DNA of 30,106 nucleotides from a virus (IMGVR_UViG_3300047323_000690:1-30106); one strand, 5' to 3'; positions 1 through 8,448 are shown, counted from the stretch's first letter. Numbers and translations are program-made. The notes: generated from the sequence alone by a model not told the origin.

Positions 1-1344
1 CAGATCGCCGGCCCAGCCCAGGATCGTCCCCGCCGAAAGGTTCGGGTGGAGACGGATCGGAATCTTCTTGTTGAGGTACGGGTTGTAATAATATTCCACG
101 TTCCCGCCCGCGGTGAGGATGGCCTCGCCGTCCTTCGGGTTCTGGAAATAGTTGAGCAGCGACGCCGAGCCAGACGACAGCACCTTCTTGGTGATGTTCC
201 GCTGCTCCTGGCTGTTGACGTAGAGCACGTCGACCGAGCACTGATTGTTGTCCCACATCGACTGCATCATGTCGTCGATCTCGGTGACCGAACCCTGGCC
301 GGACGAGGTCAAGGTGGTACCGGTGCCGGGCGTGCCGGTGGCGAGCGCCTTCACATAAGCACCCGATCCCGACTTGAGCGCGGTCGTGAGCAAGCCGTCG
401 AACGCGATGGTGTTGGTCGAGCAGTCCGCGGTGATCGCGGTTGCGGCCTGACCGGTTCCGGCAAGCGGGGCCGAGAAGGTGGCCGAGTTGATCGACGTGA
501 TCTTCTCCAGCTTCTCGCTGCCGGCAACACCGACATACCAGGCATAACCGACCGCACCCTGGATCGCGGCGACACTCGCCGAGAGCGTCTGGCCGAGCGT
601 GATCGCCTGACTGGCCGCGGCCGACTTGTTGGACGAACCGCCCTTGATGGTGAAGGTCTTGCCGTCGGCGCCGGTGACGGTGGCGCTGGTCGCGACTCCG
701 CCGGCCAGCGTCGAGTTGCGCATCCCTTCCATGGTGAGGGCGACCACGATCACCGAATAGGTCGCGGCCGGGAGCGTGGCACCGGAACCAGCGGCCGAAG
801 CTGTCGGCGTCGACGGCGTGCCCAAGGCGAGGGAGTTGTTACCGAACAGAACGCCGGCTTCCTCCTTCAGCATGGTCTTCTGCAGCAACCGCATCGTCAT
901 CGAGGCCTTGATATCCTCGAAGGTGCGACCGGCCGAGATCGCCTCGAAGGTCGCCTGGTCTTCTTCGCCGAGCGTCTTGTACGACGCGGCCTTGTCGGCG
1001 GTCGTGTACGCCATCTGCCCGGCGCGCTGGCCTTCGGGCACCCAGGGGGTGTTGTCGAAGCCGGAGCCGATCAGCGCCGACACCTGCTTCCAGTTGGTCG
1101 CGGTGCCAGTTCCGCCGCCGACGCGCGGCAGCGATTTGATGATCGGGGTGTTGACCGGGTAGAGGTTCTTGGCTGGGGCCTGCAGGTCATAGGCGACCAG
1201 GCCGGTGCCGGTTGTGATCGCCTTTTCGATGGTGTCGGGGCGAACGCCGGCCATGGCCATCACGGCACGCGCGATGTCCTCGTCGGGATTGGTCAGGCTG
1301 GTGACGAGGGACTTCTTGATCTCGTCGGGGGTCAAAGCGTTCAT
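1..1344 (-). CDS. Major capsid protein, HK97 fold with inserted beta domain (3' end cut by window)
   Basis: The frame reads without a stop from an ATG at 1344 to base 1, giving 448 residues, so the C-terminus is missing. The start has a good ribosome site (AGAAGGA about 9 nt upstream). Residues ~45-75 (YDLQAPAKNLYPVNTPIIKS, then a GGGTGTATNWK segment) and the GEEDQATFEAI and MLKEEAGVLFGNN stretches resemble SU10/HK97-type major capsid proteins. From about residue 170 to 285 the sequence changes to a Gly/Ala/Ser/Thr-rich, beta-like block (ATYSVIVVALT, TGADGKTFTIKGGSSN, GYAWYVGV), which reads as an inserted Ig-like surface domain. The capsid-like sequence then resumes (VTEIDDMMQSMWDNNQC). It follows the protease/scaffold gene, the usual order. 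The family call is from recognition of motifs, not a search; I am fairly sure it is a capsid protein. Confidence 0.85.
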   Translation of the reverse strand, partial: MNALTPDEIKKSLVTSLTNPDEDIARAVMAMAGVRPDTIEKAITTGTGLVAYDLQAPAKNLYPVNTPIIKSLPRVGGGTGTATNWKQVSALIGSGFDNTPWVPEGQRAGQMAYTTADKAASYKTLGEEDQATFEAISAGRTFEDIKASMTMRLLQKTMLKEEAGVLFGNNSLALGTPSTPTASAAGSGATLPAATYSVIVVALTMEGMRNSTLAGGVATSATVTGADGKTFTIKGGSSNKSAAASQAITLGQTLSASVAAIQGAVGYAWYVGVAGSEKLEKITSINSATFSAPLAGTGQAATAITADCSTNTIAFDGLLTTALKSGSGAYVKALATGTPGTGTTLTSSGQGSVTEIDDMMQSMWDNNQCSVDVLYVNSQEQRNITKKVLSSGSASLLNYFQNPKDGEAILTAGGNVEYYYNPYLNKKIPIRLHPNLSAGTILGWAGDL

Positions 1345-1380
1345 TTCTATCCGTCCTTCTTGGATAGGCGCAAAGAGAGA

Positions 1381-1425
1381 GCCCGCCGCGCCGGATGGCG
1401 GGCGGAGACGCGGCTTTCGCCGTGT
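1381..1425 (-). promoter_or_regulatory. Two tandem hairpins between scaffold and capsid genes
   Basis: GCCCGCC at 1381-1387 pairs with GGCGGGC at 1397-1403 across a 9-nt loop. ACGCGGC at 1408-1414 pairs with GCCGTGT at 1419-1425 across a TTTC loop, with one G-T pair. Both lie in the 87-nt gap between the scaffold stop and the capsid start. In the minus direction the hairpins are followed by a C/T-rich rather than a pure T stretch, so they are not a clear terminator. They could protect or process the capsid mRNA or partly attenuate it. The structures are seen directly; the function is inferred. Confidence 0.4.
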
Positions 1426-1431
1426 CGACGA

Positions 1432-3144
1432 TCAGGCGGCTGCGCGGGCCGTCTTGACCGGGATGGGGTTGCCGAGCGCGACGCGGAGCAGTAGCTGCCC
1501 GCGCTCCGCTTCGGGGAGGGCGTCGACCACCTTCTGAAGGTCCTCGGCGCTGATTGTGGCGGTGCCATCGCTGGCGCCTGGCGAAGCATCTTCGGTCTTC
1601 GTCACCGCACGCAGCGGCCCGGACGCAGTCTTCGGCGCCGCGGGCTCGGATTCGACCTGCTCAAGGCGTTTGGTCAGATCGGCGATCGTCGTTTCGAACT
1701 TCTTGGTCAGTTCGATCACCGCCGGCGCGGCTTCGGTGAGGGCTTTGGCCAGCCGCTCATTCTCGGCGGCAAGCGCGGCCTTGATGGTTTCGTCGTCCTC
1801 GACGCCCTCAACCTTCGCGCAGTTATCCTTCGCGCAGACAGCACCGAGCTTCGTCATGTGGTCGTGGCTCTGTTGGATCATCGCGGCATCGCGCTTCGAA
1901 TTGCGGGCGCCGACTTTGGCCATCAGGTCGCTGTCGGCCTTGACGAGATCGATGATCCCATTGGCCAGAACGATGATTTCGACTTCGTCGCAGCAGCCGT
2001 CGATCACGCTCAGGGTGAGGTCGGGCAGATTGGTGGTGATCTGCGTCAGCAGTTCCGACACCTCCTCGGTCGTGACGGCGATCACGAATTCCTTGAGGCG
2101 GTTCAGGATGTCGACCGCCATCGCGGGAAGCGGCGAGGCGTCATCGCCTTCCGAACGCTCCTCCCATGCGATGGACGATGCGAGATCGCCGAAACACTCC
2201 AGCACGCGTGCTGAGCCGGGGATAAACCACAACCCCTTGACGACATCGTCGGACTGGATCGTCTTGGCGATCAGGGTCAGCGCGGCACCCGCCTTCGTCA
2301 TGTCGGCGAAGGGGCCGGACGTCTCGACGATCGCGGGGACCGTCACGACGTCATTCGCCTTCTCGATCGCGGCCGCCAGAGCTGCAGCAGGGTCGACGAC
2401 TTCCGCAACGGCGTCGGCCTGATCGGCGGCGAGCTTGGCTTCGTCGGTGGCAGCGGCCTCGACCGCCGTTCCCTCGGCCTGGGCTTCTGCTGCATCGGTG
2501 GGAACATCGACAGTCTGAGCTTCGTCCACCTTGGTGACATCGTCGCCTTCCTCGTCATCGCCGAGATCGGCGGAGAGCGCATCCGAGATCAGCGTCTCGC
2601 GCGCCTTGAACAGGAAGTCCTTGTACCTCCTCGACCCAGCCTCCGTGGCGAGTTCGCGGGCCTTGGCGACGACTTCGTCGCCGGTGGGGACATATTCGGT
2701 CATATCGGCCTTCCACATGCTGATGACGGCGTCGGGGTTGCAGGGGCTGTCGACGAGACTGATCTCGACGAGGCGTAGCGAGGTGATGACGGAGCGGTCG
2801 GTCGGGTCGCGCTTGAGCACCTTCCCGCCGATCGAAAAGCCAGCATAGACGCCGGTCTTCACCTTGGTGATCGCGAGCGGGTCGACGACATGGGCGCAAA
2901 TCTGCGTGACGCCTGCACCGTCGACGTCCGCCTCAAGCACCTTCCCGGCGGCGAGCGGCTCGTGCATCTCGCGCAACGCCGGAAACTTGCTGTAATCAGG
3001 AAGCGCGGCCTTCATCGCATCGGCGGTGATCTTCTCGCCGGCATGGTCGACGGCTTCGGACGAGGCGACGCCCCAGACCTTGATCGTGCCGTCGGCCTGA
3101 TCCTCGATCTTGGTGATGGCGCCGAACTGGCGAACGGTGGACAT
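1432..3144 (-). CDS. Prohead protease (XkdF-like) fused to a scaffold-like domain
   Basis: This 570-residue protein begins at an ATG with a strong AAGGAG site about 7 nt upstream. Residues 1-145 look like the XkdF/HK97-type phage serine protease: KVWGVASSEAVDHAGE, the REMHEP motif with the likely catalytic His61, GVYAGFSIGGKV, and LVEISLVDSPCNPDA with the likely nucleophile Ser129. The middle is acidic and Ala-rich. Residues ~455-500 are coiled-coil-like (AALAAENERLAKALTEAAP), as in scaffolding proteins. The protease should assemble inside the procapsid, where such enzymes digest the scaffold and themselves. It sits between portal and capsid, the classic place. Separate protease and scaffold genes are the norm; here one frame holds both. 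The protease part is confident, the scaffold role inferred from composition and position. Confidence 0.82.
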   Translation of the reverse strand: MSTVRQFGAITKIEDQADGTIKVWGVASSEAVDHAGEKITADAMKAALPDYSKFPALREMHEPLAAGKVLEADVDGAGVTQICAHVVDPLAITKVKTGVYAGFSIGGKVLKRDPTDRSVITSLRLVEISLVDSPCNPDAVISMWKADMTEYVPTGDEVVAKARELATEAGSRRYKDFLFKARETLISDALSADLGDDEEGDDVTKVDEAQTVDVPTDAAEAQAEGTAVEAAATDEAKLAADQADAVAEVVDPAAALAAAIEKANDVVTVPAIVETSGPFADMTKAGAALTLIAKTIQSDDVVKGLWFIPGSARVLECFGDLASSIAWEERSEGDDASPLPAMAVDILNRLKEFVIAVTTEEVSELLTQITTNLPDLTLSVIDGCCDEVEIIVLANGIIDLVKADSDLMAKVGARNSKRDAAMIQQSHDHMTKLGAVCAKDNCAKVEGVEDDETIKAALAAENERLAKALTEAAPAVIELTKKFETTIADLTKRLEQVESEPAAPKTASGPLRAVTKTEDASPGASDGTATISAEDLQKVVDALPEAERGQLLLRVALGNPIPVKTARAAA

Positions 3145-3156
3145 TCAGCGCTCCTT

Positions 3157-5382
3157 TCAGGATTCGGTAGGGTCGGTGGCCTTCGCCGTGGTCACGCACG
3201 AACAATTCGGATGGCTGGGCTCGAAATCGTCGCCACTCGAAAAGGGCTGATCGAGCGGAATTTCCCCGTCGGCCTCGTTGGTGAGGCAGATTTGACAGGT
3301 GTCGCCGTCGTTGGCCGTCTGCCAACTCTTGGTGATCACCAACCCGTCGGCTTGCGCTTCCAGCCAACCGGCGGCTTTCCCCTGGCCGTTAGCTTTGGCG
3401 ACTTCGTTGAAAGCGATCGTCTTCGCCCGATCAGCGGAGAAGGCGGTCGACTCCTGGATCGCGTCCGCGATGGCGTCCGTGCCGATGTTGTTGCGCAGGC
3501 CGTCGGCGATCACTGAGCGGATCATCGAGCGCGTCGTCGCAATCAGGCTTTCGTCGCCGCTAAGCGATACCAGTTCGGCACCGCGCGCCTCGATATAGGC
3601 GATCGCGCGATCGAACACGCGGTTGGTCAGCGCAGAATCCGGCTTCGCAACGACCACCTTCAATGCGAGCGATGCGCTGTCCTTGATGAAGGCGTCGAGT
3701 TCGGCGGCAATGAGCGCATCGATCGCGAGGAGGTCTTCGAACGACAGTCCGCGCGCGATGGCATCAGCGATGCGGTCGGCCGAGATCTTCGGATCTTCGT
3801 CCGCTTTGCCAATCGCGGCGAGCGCTTTCGCGACGTCTGCAGCAGCGGCATCGCCGGTAGCGATCAGGATCGGTTTCAGCGCCTTGGTCAGACTCGCTGT
3901 GGTGCGACGCGCGAGCGGACGGGTCGGCGAGATTGGCTTGGTCGAGGCTGTTGCCTTTTCCAGCTTCTCGGTCGCGGCGGGTTTGCCCGGCTTCGGCGCC
4001 GTCTCGTCATCCGCTGGCACCGGCTTGTCGCCTGAAGCAGGCTCGGCACCCGGCGCCGGCGCAACAACCTGATCCGTCGGCTCGGGTGGGTTGAGCACCG
4101 ATTCGAGCGAGATGGCGCCGCTGGCGGTGTAGATCAGGGGCTTGGCGCCAAGCCCATTCGGCAGCGGATCGTCACCGCGGGCGTCACGGACCTGGTCGAT
4201 CGTCTTCGAGCCGTTGCGCAGATCGGTGTTGTCGATCTCGGATTGCTCTTTCGCGCTGGTCGAATCTTCCTTGGCCCAGGCGAACTCGAGATCAGGGTAA
4301 CCCATCTCATCCTGGATGACGGTGTCGATCCAGCGCTTGGCCCACAGCTTGAGCGGTTCGAGCCCTTCCTCGAGGGCGCGCTCCTGGTCGGTCTCGCCGG
4401 TCGAGCGGTTCATCTGCCGAATGAACGGGGTGGGCGGCAGCGAGAAGGCGAAGGCGACGATGCGCGCTAGCCACTCGTCGAATTCGTCCTTGATCGGGGC
4501 GGACTTGAAGGCCGTATAGACCGAACCGTGCGGCCCCCAGATCAGCTTGTTCTGCTCGGCGGCGTTCCCGCTGATGCGATCGTCGAACCATTGCTGCAGT
4601 TCTTTGATCTTGGCCGCGTCCCATCCGTCAGGCGCGTTGAGCAAGCCGGCTGGGATGTTCCCTTCCGTGAAATAGCTCAGCTGCGACGCCTGCCGGCGTA
4701 GGATGGTGTTGATCGTGACGATGATCTGTTCGACCGGGCCGAAGCCGTAAAGGTGGTTCGGACGCGGATTGCGCGGCACGTAGAGCAGGTCGTTGTTGGT
4801 CAGGTCCGCCCAGGCCACGCCCTTGATGACCTGCTGGTAGGCGAGATCGGTGGGGCCGCGCGGACGACGCCCGGTATTGTCGACCATGGGGTGGATCGTG
4901 TCGCCGGGGACGATTTCCAGCCCGAGCAGCTTGCCGCCGCGGGTGCGCCGCTTCTCGAATGCGGGGGCATCGAGCGCGAGCAGATCCTCGAGGCTCAGGC
5001 GCAGGAACGTAGCGAACGGGGTGACACCATCCGGCTTGCGCCAGAACTTCGTCACCTCGACGATGCGCGAGTCCTCGCTCGCCTTCTTCTTGTTGTCGAC
5101 CGGCTTGATCTGCCAATCCAGGCGCTCAAACTGGTCCTTGCGGGTCTCGATCGCGAGCCGGATCAGCTCGACATTGGCGAAGGCGCGCAGGGCCGGAAAT
5201 CCGAACTGCTCGTAGGCCCGAGGGCGCAGGGTGGCATTGATGTTCGGCTTGAAGTCGAAGCCGCGCACCGGTTCCTGCACGACGGGCGTAAGCGGGGTGC
5301 CTGGCGAGAACGGACCCCACGCGCTGGGATTGATGCCGCCCCAGCTATAGGTGATGTTCGTCTGCACGCCGCCTTTCGGCAT
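3157..5382 (-). CDS. Portal protein fused to a Mu F / SPP1 gp7-like head morphogenesis domain
   Basis: 741 residues, starting at an ATG with an AAGGAG site that overlaps the upstream terminase stop. The N-terminal ~430 residues are portal-like: an ELIRLAIETRKDQFERLDWQI segment near residues 72-92 and PTPFIRQMNRSTGETDQERA with a following LKLWAKRWIDTVIQ, typical of phage portals. An Ala/Pro-rich linker follows. The C-terminus (from about residue 640) carries the Mu F-type ending: AKTIAFNEVAKANGQG, a W..A.DGDTCQIC segment with Cys696 and Cys699, then HPNCSC at 724-729. Portals form the dodecameric vertex through which DNA enters; F/gp7 proteins are minor head proteins injected or bound at that vertex. 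In many phages these are two adjacent genes, so this is a fusion. The conserved Cys and His residues suggest a metal site, which I infer. Confidence 0.88.
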   Translation of the reverse strand: MPKGGVQTNITYSWGGINPSAWGPFSPGTPLTPVVQEPVRGFDFKPNINATLRPRAYEQFGFPALRAFANVELIRLAIETRKDQFERLDWQIKPVDNKKKASEDSRIVEVTKFWRKPDGVTPFATFLRLSLEDLLALDAPAFEKRRTRGGKLLGLEIVPGDTIHPMVDNTGRRPRGPTDLAYQQVIKGVAWADLTNNDLLYVPRNPRPNHLYGFGPVEQIIVTINTILRRQASQLSYFTEGNIPAGLLNAPDGWDAAKIKELQQWFDDRISGNAAEQNKLIWGPHGSVYTAFKSAPIKDEFDEWLARIVAFAFSLPPTPFIRQMNRSTGETDQERALEEGLEPLKLWAKRWIDTVIQDEMGYPDLEFAWAKEDSTSAKEQSEIDNTDLRNGSKTIDQVRDARGDDPLPNGLGAKPLIYTASGAISLESVLNPPEPTDQVVAPAPGAEPASGDKPVPADDETAPKPGKPAATEKLEKATASTKPISPTRPLARRTTASLTKALKPILIATGDAAAADVAKALAAIGKADEDPKISADRIADAIARGLSFEDLLAIDALIAAELDAFIKDSASLALKVVVAKPDSALTNRVFDRAIAYIEARGAELVSLSGDESLIATTRSMIRSVIADGLRNNIGTDAIADAIQESTAFSADRAKTIAFNEVAKANGQGKAAGWLEAQADGLVITKSWQTANDGDTCQICLTNEADGEIPLDQPFSSGDDFEPSHPNCSCVTTAKATDPTES

Positions 5383-5393
5383 CGGATTCTCCT

Positions 5394-7178
5394 TCAGGCG
5401 CCGGCGTCAGCCATGAAGCGCTCATATTCCATGCTGCCGGGAGCGTAGGGGCAATCGATAGCCGCTCGCCGCTTGGCCTGATCGGCAGCGGCGACCTCGG
5501 CGGTGGCCTTCGCGTTGTTCTGGTCACGAACGAGGTTGAGGAACCCGAGCGATGCGATCTCGGCTTCCGTCGGCCAGAATGCCATCACGACGGCATCGGC
5601 CTTGTTCGGCGATCTTGTTCCGGCCGGTTTCTTGTCGACGATGAGGCGGAGCGAACCGTCGACTCCACGCGTCGCCTGGCTCAATTCCTTCCGCAGCGAT
5701 GACAGGCCGGGCATTGTGCTGGGCAGACTGATGAGGTCGGCGGGGTCGTGGACCTCGCCCGCCGTGATCGCCTTGTGCGTGCGCTCGAAGCGGAGCCGCA
5801 ACTGCCACCAGGCCTGTGCCTTCAGGTTCTTGAACGCGTCCTTGTTCGTCGGCGTCTCGTCATCGCCGGGGACGAGGTGTTCATCCGGGCGGAGCGGCGA
5901 TGCGCCTGCATTCCACGGCTGGAAGGTGATTCCAGCTGGCAGCATGGGCTCGCCATTGTCGCCCGTGGTATCGCGCAGGCGGTTGGCCTCGGACTTCACG
6001 CCGGCGCCGACGCCGATCGAATCGTATTGCAGCGCAACCCTGCGGCCGCGCAAGCGATCGACGGCGCGGCGGGTCGCCATGCCGACATCGCCTTCGCCCC
6101 AGCCGTCGACCGAATGCAGGACAGAGCCCTTGGCGATTGCCAGAGCGTGGAGGTCGCCACCTTCGTCGGCGGGGTCGAGGCCGGCACGCCATGCCCCGGT
6201 ATCGTCGAATCCGAGCTTGATGTGAGCATCGATCGCGCTGGCGACCCAATCGCCGGGGATGATCACGCCCGCAACCGCCGCGGTATAGTTGCGGTCGACC
6301 TCCTGCGCGAAGACATGGAGCAGACCATCGGCATCGGCCTTCGCCCGCCGCGCCGCATACCATTCCGGGTCCTTCGCCGGATGGTCGCGCCAGTCCATCA
6401 CGAACACATTGACGCGATCAGTGGCGAGATCCTGGCCCGGCGCCCATTCCATGCCGGCTTCTCGCCGGCGGTGGAACACGTTGCCGGGACCATTCACCGA
6501 ACTGATATCGATCTGGACGTTCGTGGTATCGGCGAGCGCCGCCTCGATCTTTTCGGGCCGCTCGTAGTGCGCGGACTCGTCCTTGAAGTAGATCAGCTTG
6601 CGCCCGCCGCGTCCGATGTTGTCGCCGGATTCGCCGGTGATCGTAGCGCCCGTCTGCCGGTTGACGATCTTCATGTACGGCATGTCGCCGTCGGCATCGA
6701 AGCCGTGGGGCAACATAAGTCTGGGCAGATTGCGGATGACGATCCGCATTTTCTCGAAGATGCTGTCCGGGTCGCCGAGCTTGTCGACCAGTTGCTCTTT
6801 GCGGGAGCCCCAGCCGATCGATGCGCCGTCGCGGTACAGCCAGAGCCAGACCGAAAAGGCGCCGCAGACCCAAGTCGCGCCCATGTCACGCGCTTTCTCG
6901 ATCAGGCCGCTCTGCTGACCGTCGACGCAGGCGAGCAAGAACTCGACGAGCTCGCGTTGACGATCGAACATCACGAACGGAATGGTGGTCGGCTCGTCAG
7001 TGCTGGCCTTGCGAGGATCGTAGGTCACCGCCCAATGCAGGATCCAGGAAACCGGATCGTTGCTGTACCGCTCGGCGATCCCGGCCCGAAGCTCAGCATC
7101 TTCCTTGAGGCGCTTGATGCGGTGGATGCGGGTGGCGAACTCCGCCGCGTAATCCGGCGGCCATGGCCCGTTGGCCAT
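5394..7178 (-). CDS. terL: Terminase large subunit
   Basis: 594 residues. The packaging ATPase shows a variant Walker A, EKARDMGATW (residues 94-103), and a Walker B with DE, LIYFKDESAH (195-204). The RNase-H-fold nuclease part shows candidate metal ligands Asp335 (AGLDPADEGGD), Asp386 (LQYDSIGVG) and Asp529 (NKADAVVMAFWP). It should cut concatemeric DNA and pump it into the prohead through the portal encoded next. Its ATG overlaps the small-subunit stop by one base (TGATG), so the two are translationally coupled. Length and motif order are normal for the family. No anomaly is visible. Confidence 0.95.
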   Translation of the reverse strand: MANGPWPPDYAAEFATRIHRIKRLKEDAELRAGIAERYSNDPVSWILHWAVTYDPRKASTDEPTTIPFVMFDRQRELVEFLLACVDGQQSGLIEKARDMGATWVCGAFSVWLWLYRDGASIGWGSRKEQLVDKLGDPDSIFEKMRIVIRNLPRLMLPHGFDADGDMPYMKIVNRQTGATITGESGDNIGRGGRKLIYFKDESAHYERPEKIEAALADTTNVQIDISSVNGPGNVFHRRREAGMEWAPGQDLATDRVNVFVMDWRDHPAKDPEWYAARRAKADADGLLHVFAQEVDRNYTAAVAGVIIPGDWVASAIDAHIKLGFDDTGAWRAGLDPADEGGDLHALAIAKGSVLHSVDGWGEGDVGMATRRAVDRLRGRRVALQYDSIGVGAGVKSEANRLRDTTGDNGEPMLPAGITFQPWNAGASPLRPDEHLVPGDDETPTNKDAFKNLKAQAWWQLRLRFERTHKAITAGEVHDPADLISLPSTMPGLSSLRKELSQATRGVDGSLRLIVDKKPAGTRSPNKADAVVMAFWPTEAEIASLGFLNLVRDQNNAKATAEVAAADQAKRRAAIDCPYAPGSMEYERFMADAGA

Positions 7179-7606
7179 CAGCCCAGTTCTTGCTTGAACC
7201 GCTCGGCTGCTTCCTTCGCGGAAAACTTGTGCTCGACCTCGATCGGCTTTCCGTCCAGGCCGCCGATTTCCAGCGCCGTGACGTCCTTCATGCGGCGGCG
7301 CGTCTTCTCATACCAGATGATCGCCGCAATGTTGCCGGCCTGGATCTGCTTGATCAGCGCTGCGCCTACCTCAAGGTGGACCTGCTCGACACCGCTATTG
7401 AGATCGGCCCGGCAATGCTTGACCAAGGTATCGACGCTGGTGCCGACGACGCGCGCGATGAATTCCTGCTCGGCGCCTTGGCTGGCGAGATATCGGATCA
7501 TGGCTCGCTGGTCGTTGTTCGGGTTCCACGGCTTGCGTCCGCCGTTACGCGGCGTCACGCGCGGCGCGCCCTTCCGCTTCGCCTGCGGCTTCGCTGGCGT
7601 TGCCAT
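7178..7606 (-). CDS. terS: Terminase small subunit-like DNA-binding protein
   Basis: 142 residues from the ATG at 7606, chosen because CCGGAG lies about 8 nt upstream. The frame stays open to 7636, but that start lacks a ribosome site. A basic N-terminus (KPQAKRKGAPRVTPRNGGRK) is followed by a helix-turn-helix-like region (DQRAMIRYLASQGAEQEFIARVVGTSVDTLVKH) of the kind in alphaproteobacterial phage small terminases. A C-terminal helix with KFSAKEAAERFKQELG may contact the large subunit. It should recognise the packaging site and load TerL. It is the first gene of the leftward head operon and directly coupled to terL. The identity rests mostly on position and the HTH. Confidence 0.78.
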   Translation of the reverse strand: MATPAKPQAKRKGAPRVTPRNGGRKPWNPNNDQRAMIRYLASQGAEQEFIARVVGTSVDTLVKHCRADLNSGVEQVHLEVGAALIKQIQAGNIAAIIWYEKTRRRMKDVTALEIGGLDGKPIEVEHKFSAKEAAERFKQELG

Positions 7607-7689
7607 GTCAATCTCCGGTGGGTGCTGCGGCCTCACGCGCAGGCGAAATGATCACCTCCTCTCCGAACGAGGGCGCGGGGCCTGAAACG

Positions 7690-7730
7690 AAAAACCGCCC
7701 GGCAGGCTGGGGAGCCTCGGGCGGATTTTT
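7690..7730. terminator. Strong bidirectional intrinsic terminator
   Basis: CCGCCCG (7695-7701) pairs with CGGGCGG (7718-7724). Inside it AGGCT (7704-7708) pairs with AGCCT (7713-7717) around a GGGG loop, with only a two-base bulge. AAAAA precedes the stem at 7690-7694 and TTTTT follows at 7726-7730, so either strand would yield a GC stem and U-tract. On the minus strand it ends the lipoprotein transcript before the terminase genes. Sequence evidence is direct. Confidence 0.88.
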
Positions 7731-7828
7731 ACCAATGGACGATGCGTTTATCCTGTCGCGTCCCGATTTGCAATGGGGCGCACGACCGGGATCAACATGT
7801 CACTCCCAAACCGCCAGCTCAAAATCAC

Positions 7829-8365
7829 TCACATTGAATTGTTGATAATCGTATCGAGTCCTTTTTGCGCATCATCATCCGGCTCGGTCGACTTGGTCGC
7901 GGGAAGGGCTTCGGCAGATTTCTCGTAGATTGCGTTGGGGTCGATCGTGAGCTTCCCGTCGGTGTATTTGATCTGATAAGCGACCACCTTCGGCGTACAT
8001 GCGGTGCTCCTGGTTACCAGTGAAAGGGCGGCTGCGGCCTTCAACTTGTCGGCGATGTTCAGGGCGTCGCCGACCGCCCCCGAGGTCTCCGAATTGACGG
8101 CAGTCAACATCCCATTCGACACGGTGAAGCCAAGCTTGGCGGTACCGAGGCCCGGTCGGAATCTGATCGACCGTTTAGGCCCGGGGACCGAAATAACGGT
8201 GGCGCTGATAGCGCAGTCTGCGGCGGTGGTGACGGAAAGCGCGGGGACCGGCTCGTAGTAGGTGAAGGCATTACGCTGTTGCGTGTCGCTGAATTCGATA
8301 CCTGCACAACTGGCCAAGGCGCCCGCACTCGCGCCGATGATCGTAGCCCCGATCGCTCTCCTCAT
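7829..8365 (-). CDS. Small lipoprotein of unknown function (possible lysogeny cargo)
   Basis: 178 residues with a lipoprotein signal: MRRAIGATIIGASAGALASC, basic start, short hydrophobic stretch and a lipobox LASC with Cys20 as the lipidation site. The mature part has further Cys residues (ADCAIS, RSTACTP) and a beta-rich look. The C-terminus is acidic (STEPDDDAQKG). A GGGAGGGG ribosome site lies about 7 nt upstream. I do not recognise the family. It should be exported and anchored in the membrane. It stands alone, flanked by the terminator downstream and the divergent toxin-antitoxin promoter upstream, which is how phage moron genes are usually placed. Superinfection exclusion or lysogenic conversion are guesses; it could equally be a phage Rz1-like or host-derived lipoprotein, though it is long for Rz1. 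Confidence 0.75.
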   Translation of the reverse strand: MRRAIGATIIGASAGALASCAGIEFSDTQQRNAFTYYEPVPALSVTTAADCAISATVISVPGPKRSIRFRPGLGTAKLGFTVSNGMLTAVNSETSGAVGDALNIADKLKAAAALSLVTRSTACTPKVVAYQIKYTDGKLTIDPNAIYEKSAEALPATKSTEPDDDAQKGLDTIINNSM

Positions 8366-8439
8366 AGCGCCCCTCCCTCGGAAGCAGCATCATCTCTTCA
8401 TGGCGCGGAGTCACGCGCCATCGCCACCAAAACGGACTT

Positions 8440-8448
8440 GTTATAGCA
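8440..8448 (-). promoter_or_regulatory. Candidate extended -10 promoter for the lipoprotein gene
   Basis: On the minus strand TGCTATAAC reads as an extended -10 (TG-N-TATAAC). It would start RNA near 8433 with a leader of about 68 nt before the lipoprotein ATG. No good -35 is present at normal spacing. The first toxin-antitoxin palindrome lies just upstream, so the antitoxin might also affect this promoter. Weak, sequence-only evidence. Confidence 0.35.

Noticed and set aside
46-1494. Plus-strand open frame opposite the capsid gene
   Set aside because: It runs through the capsid start and the intergenic hairpins, its product is rich in Arg and Gly, and the capsid frame on the other strand has recognisable motifs.
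4753-5448. Plus-strand open frame opposite the portal gene
   Set aside because: It is the shadow of the portal frame; no ribosome site or motif.
7607-7636. Longer start for the small terminase at 7636
   Set aside because: No ribosome site, while the ATG at 7606 has CCGGAG 8 nt upstream.
5748-7685. Very long plus-strand open frame (about 645 codons) opposite the large terminase
   Set aside because: It is the antisense shadow of a clear TerL with all motifs; its product is Arg/Val/Asp-rich without motifs. High-GC genes often leave such frames open.
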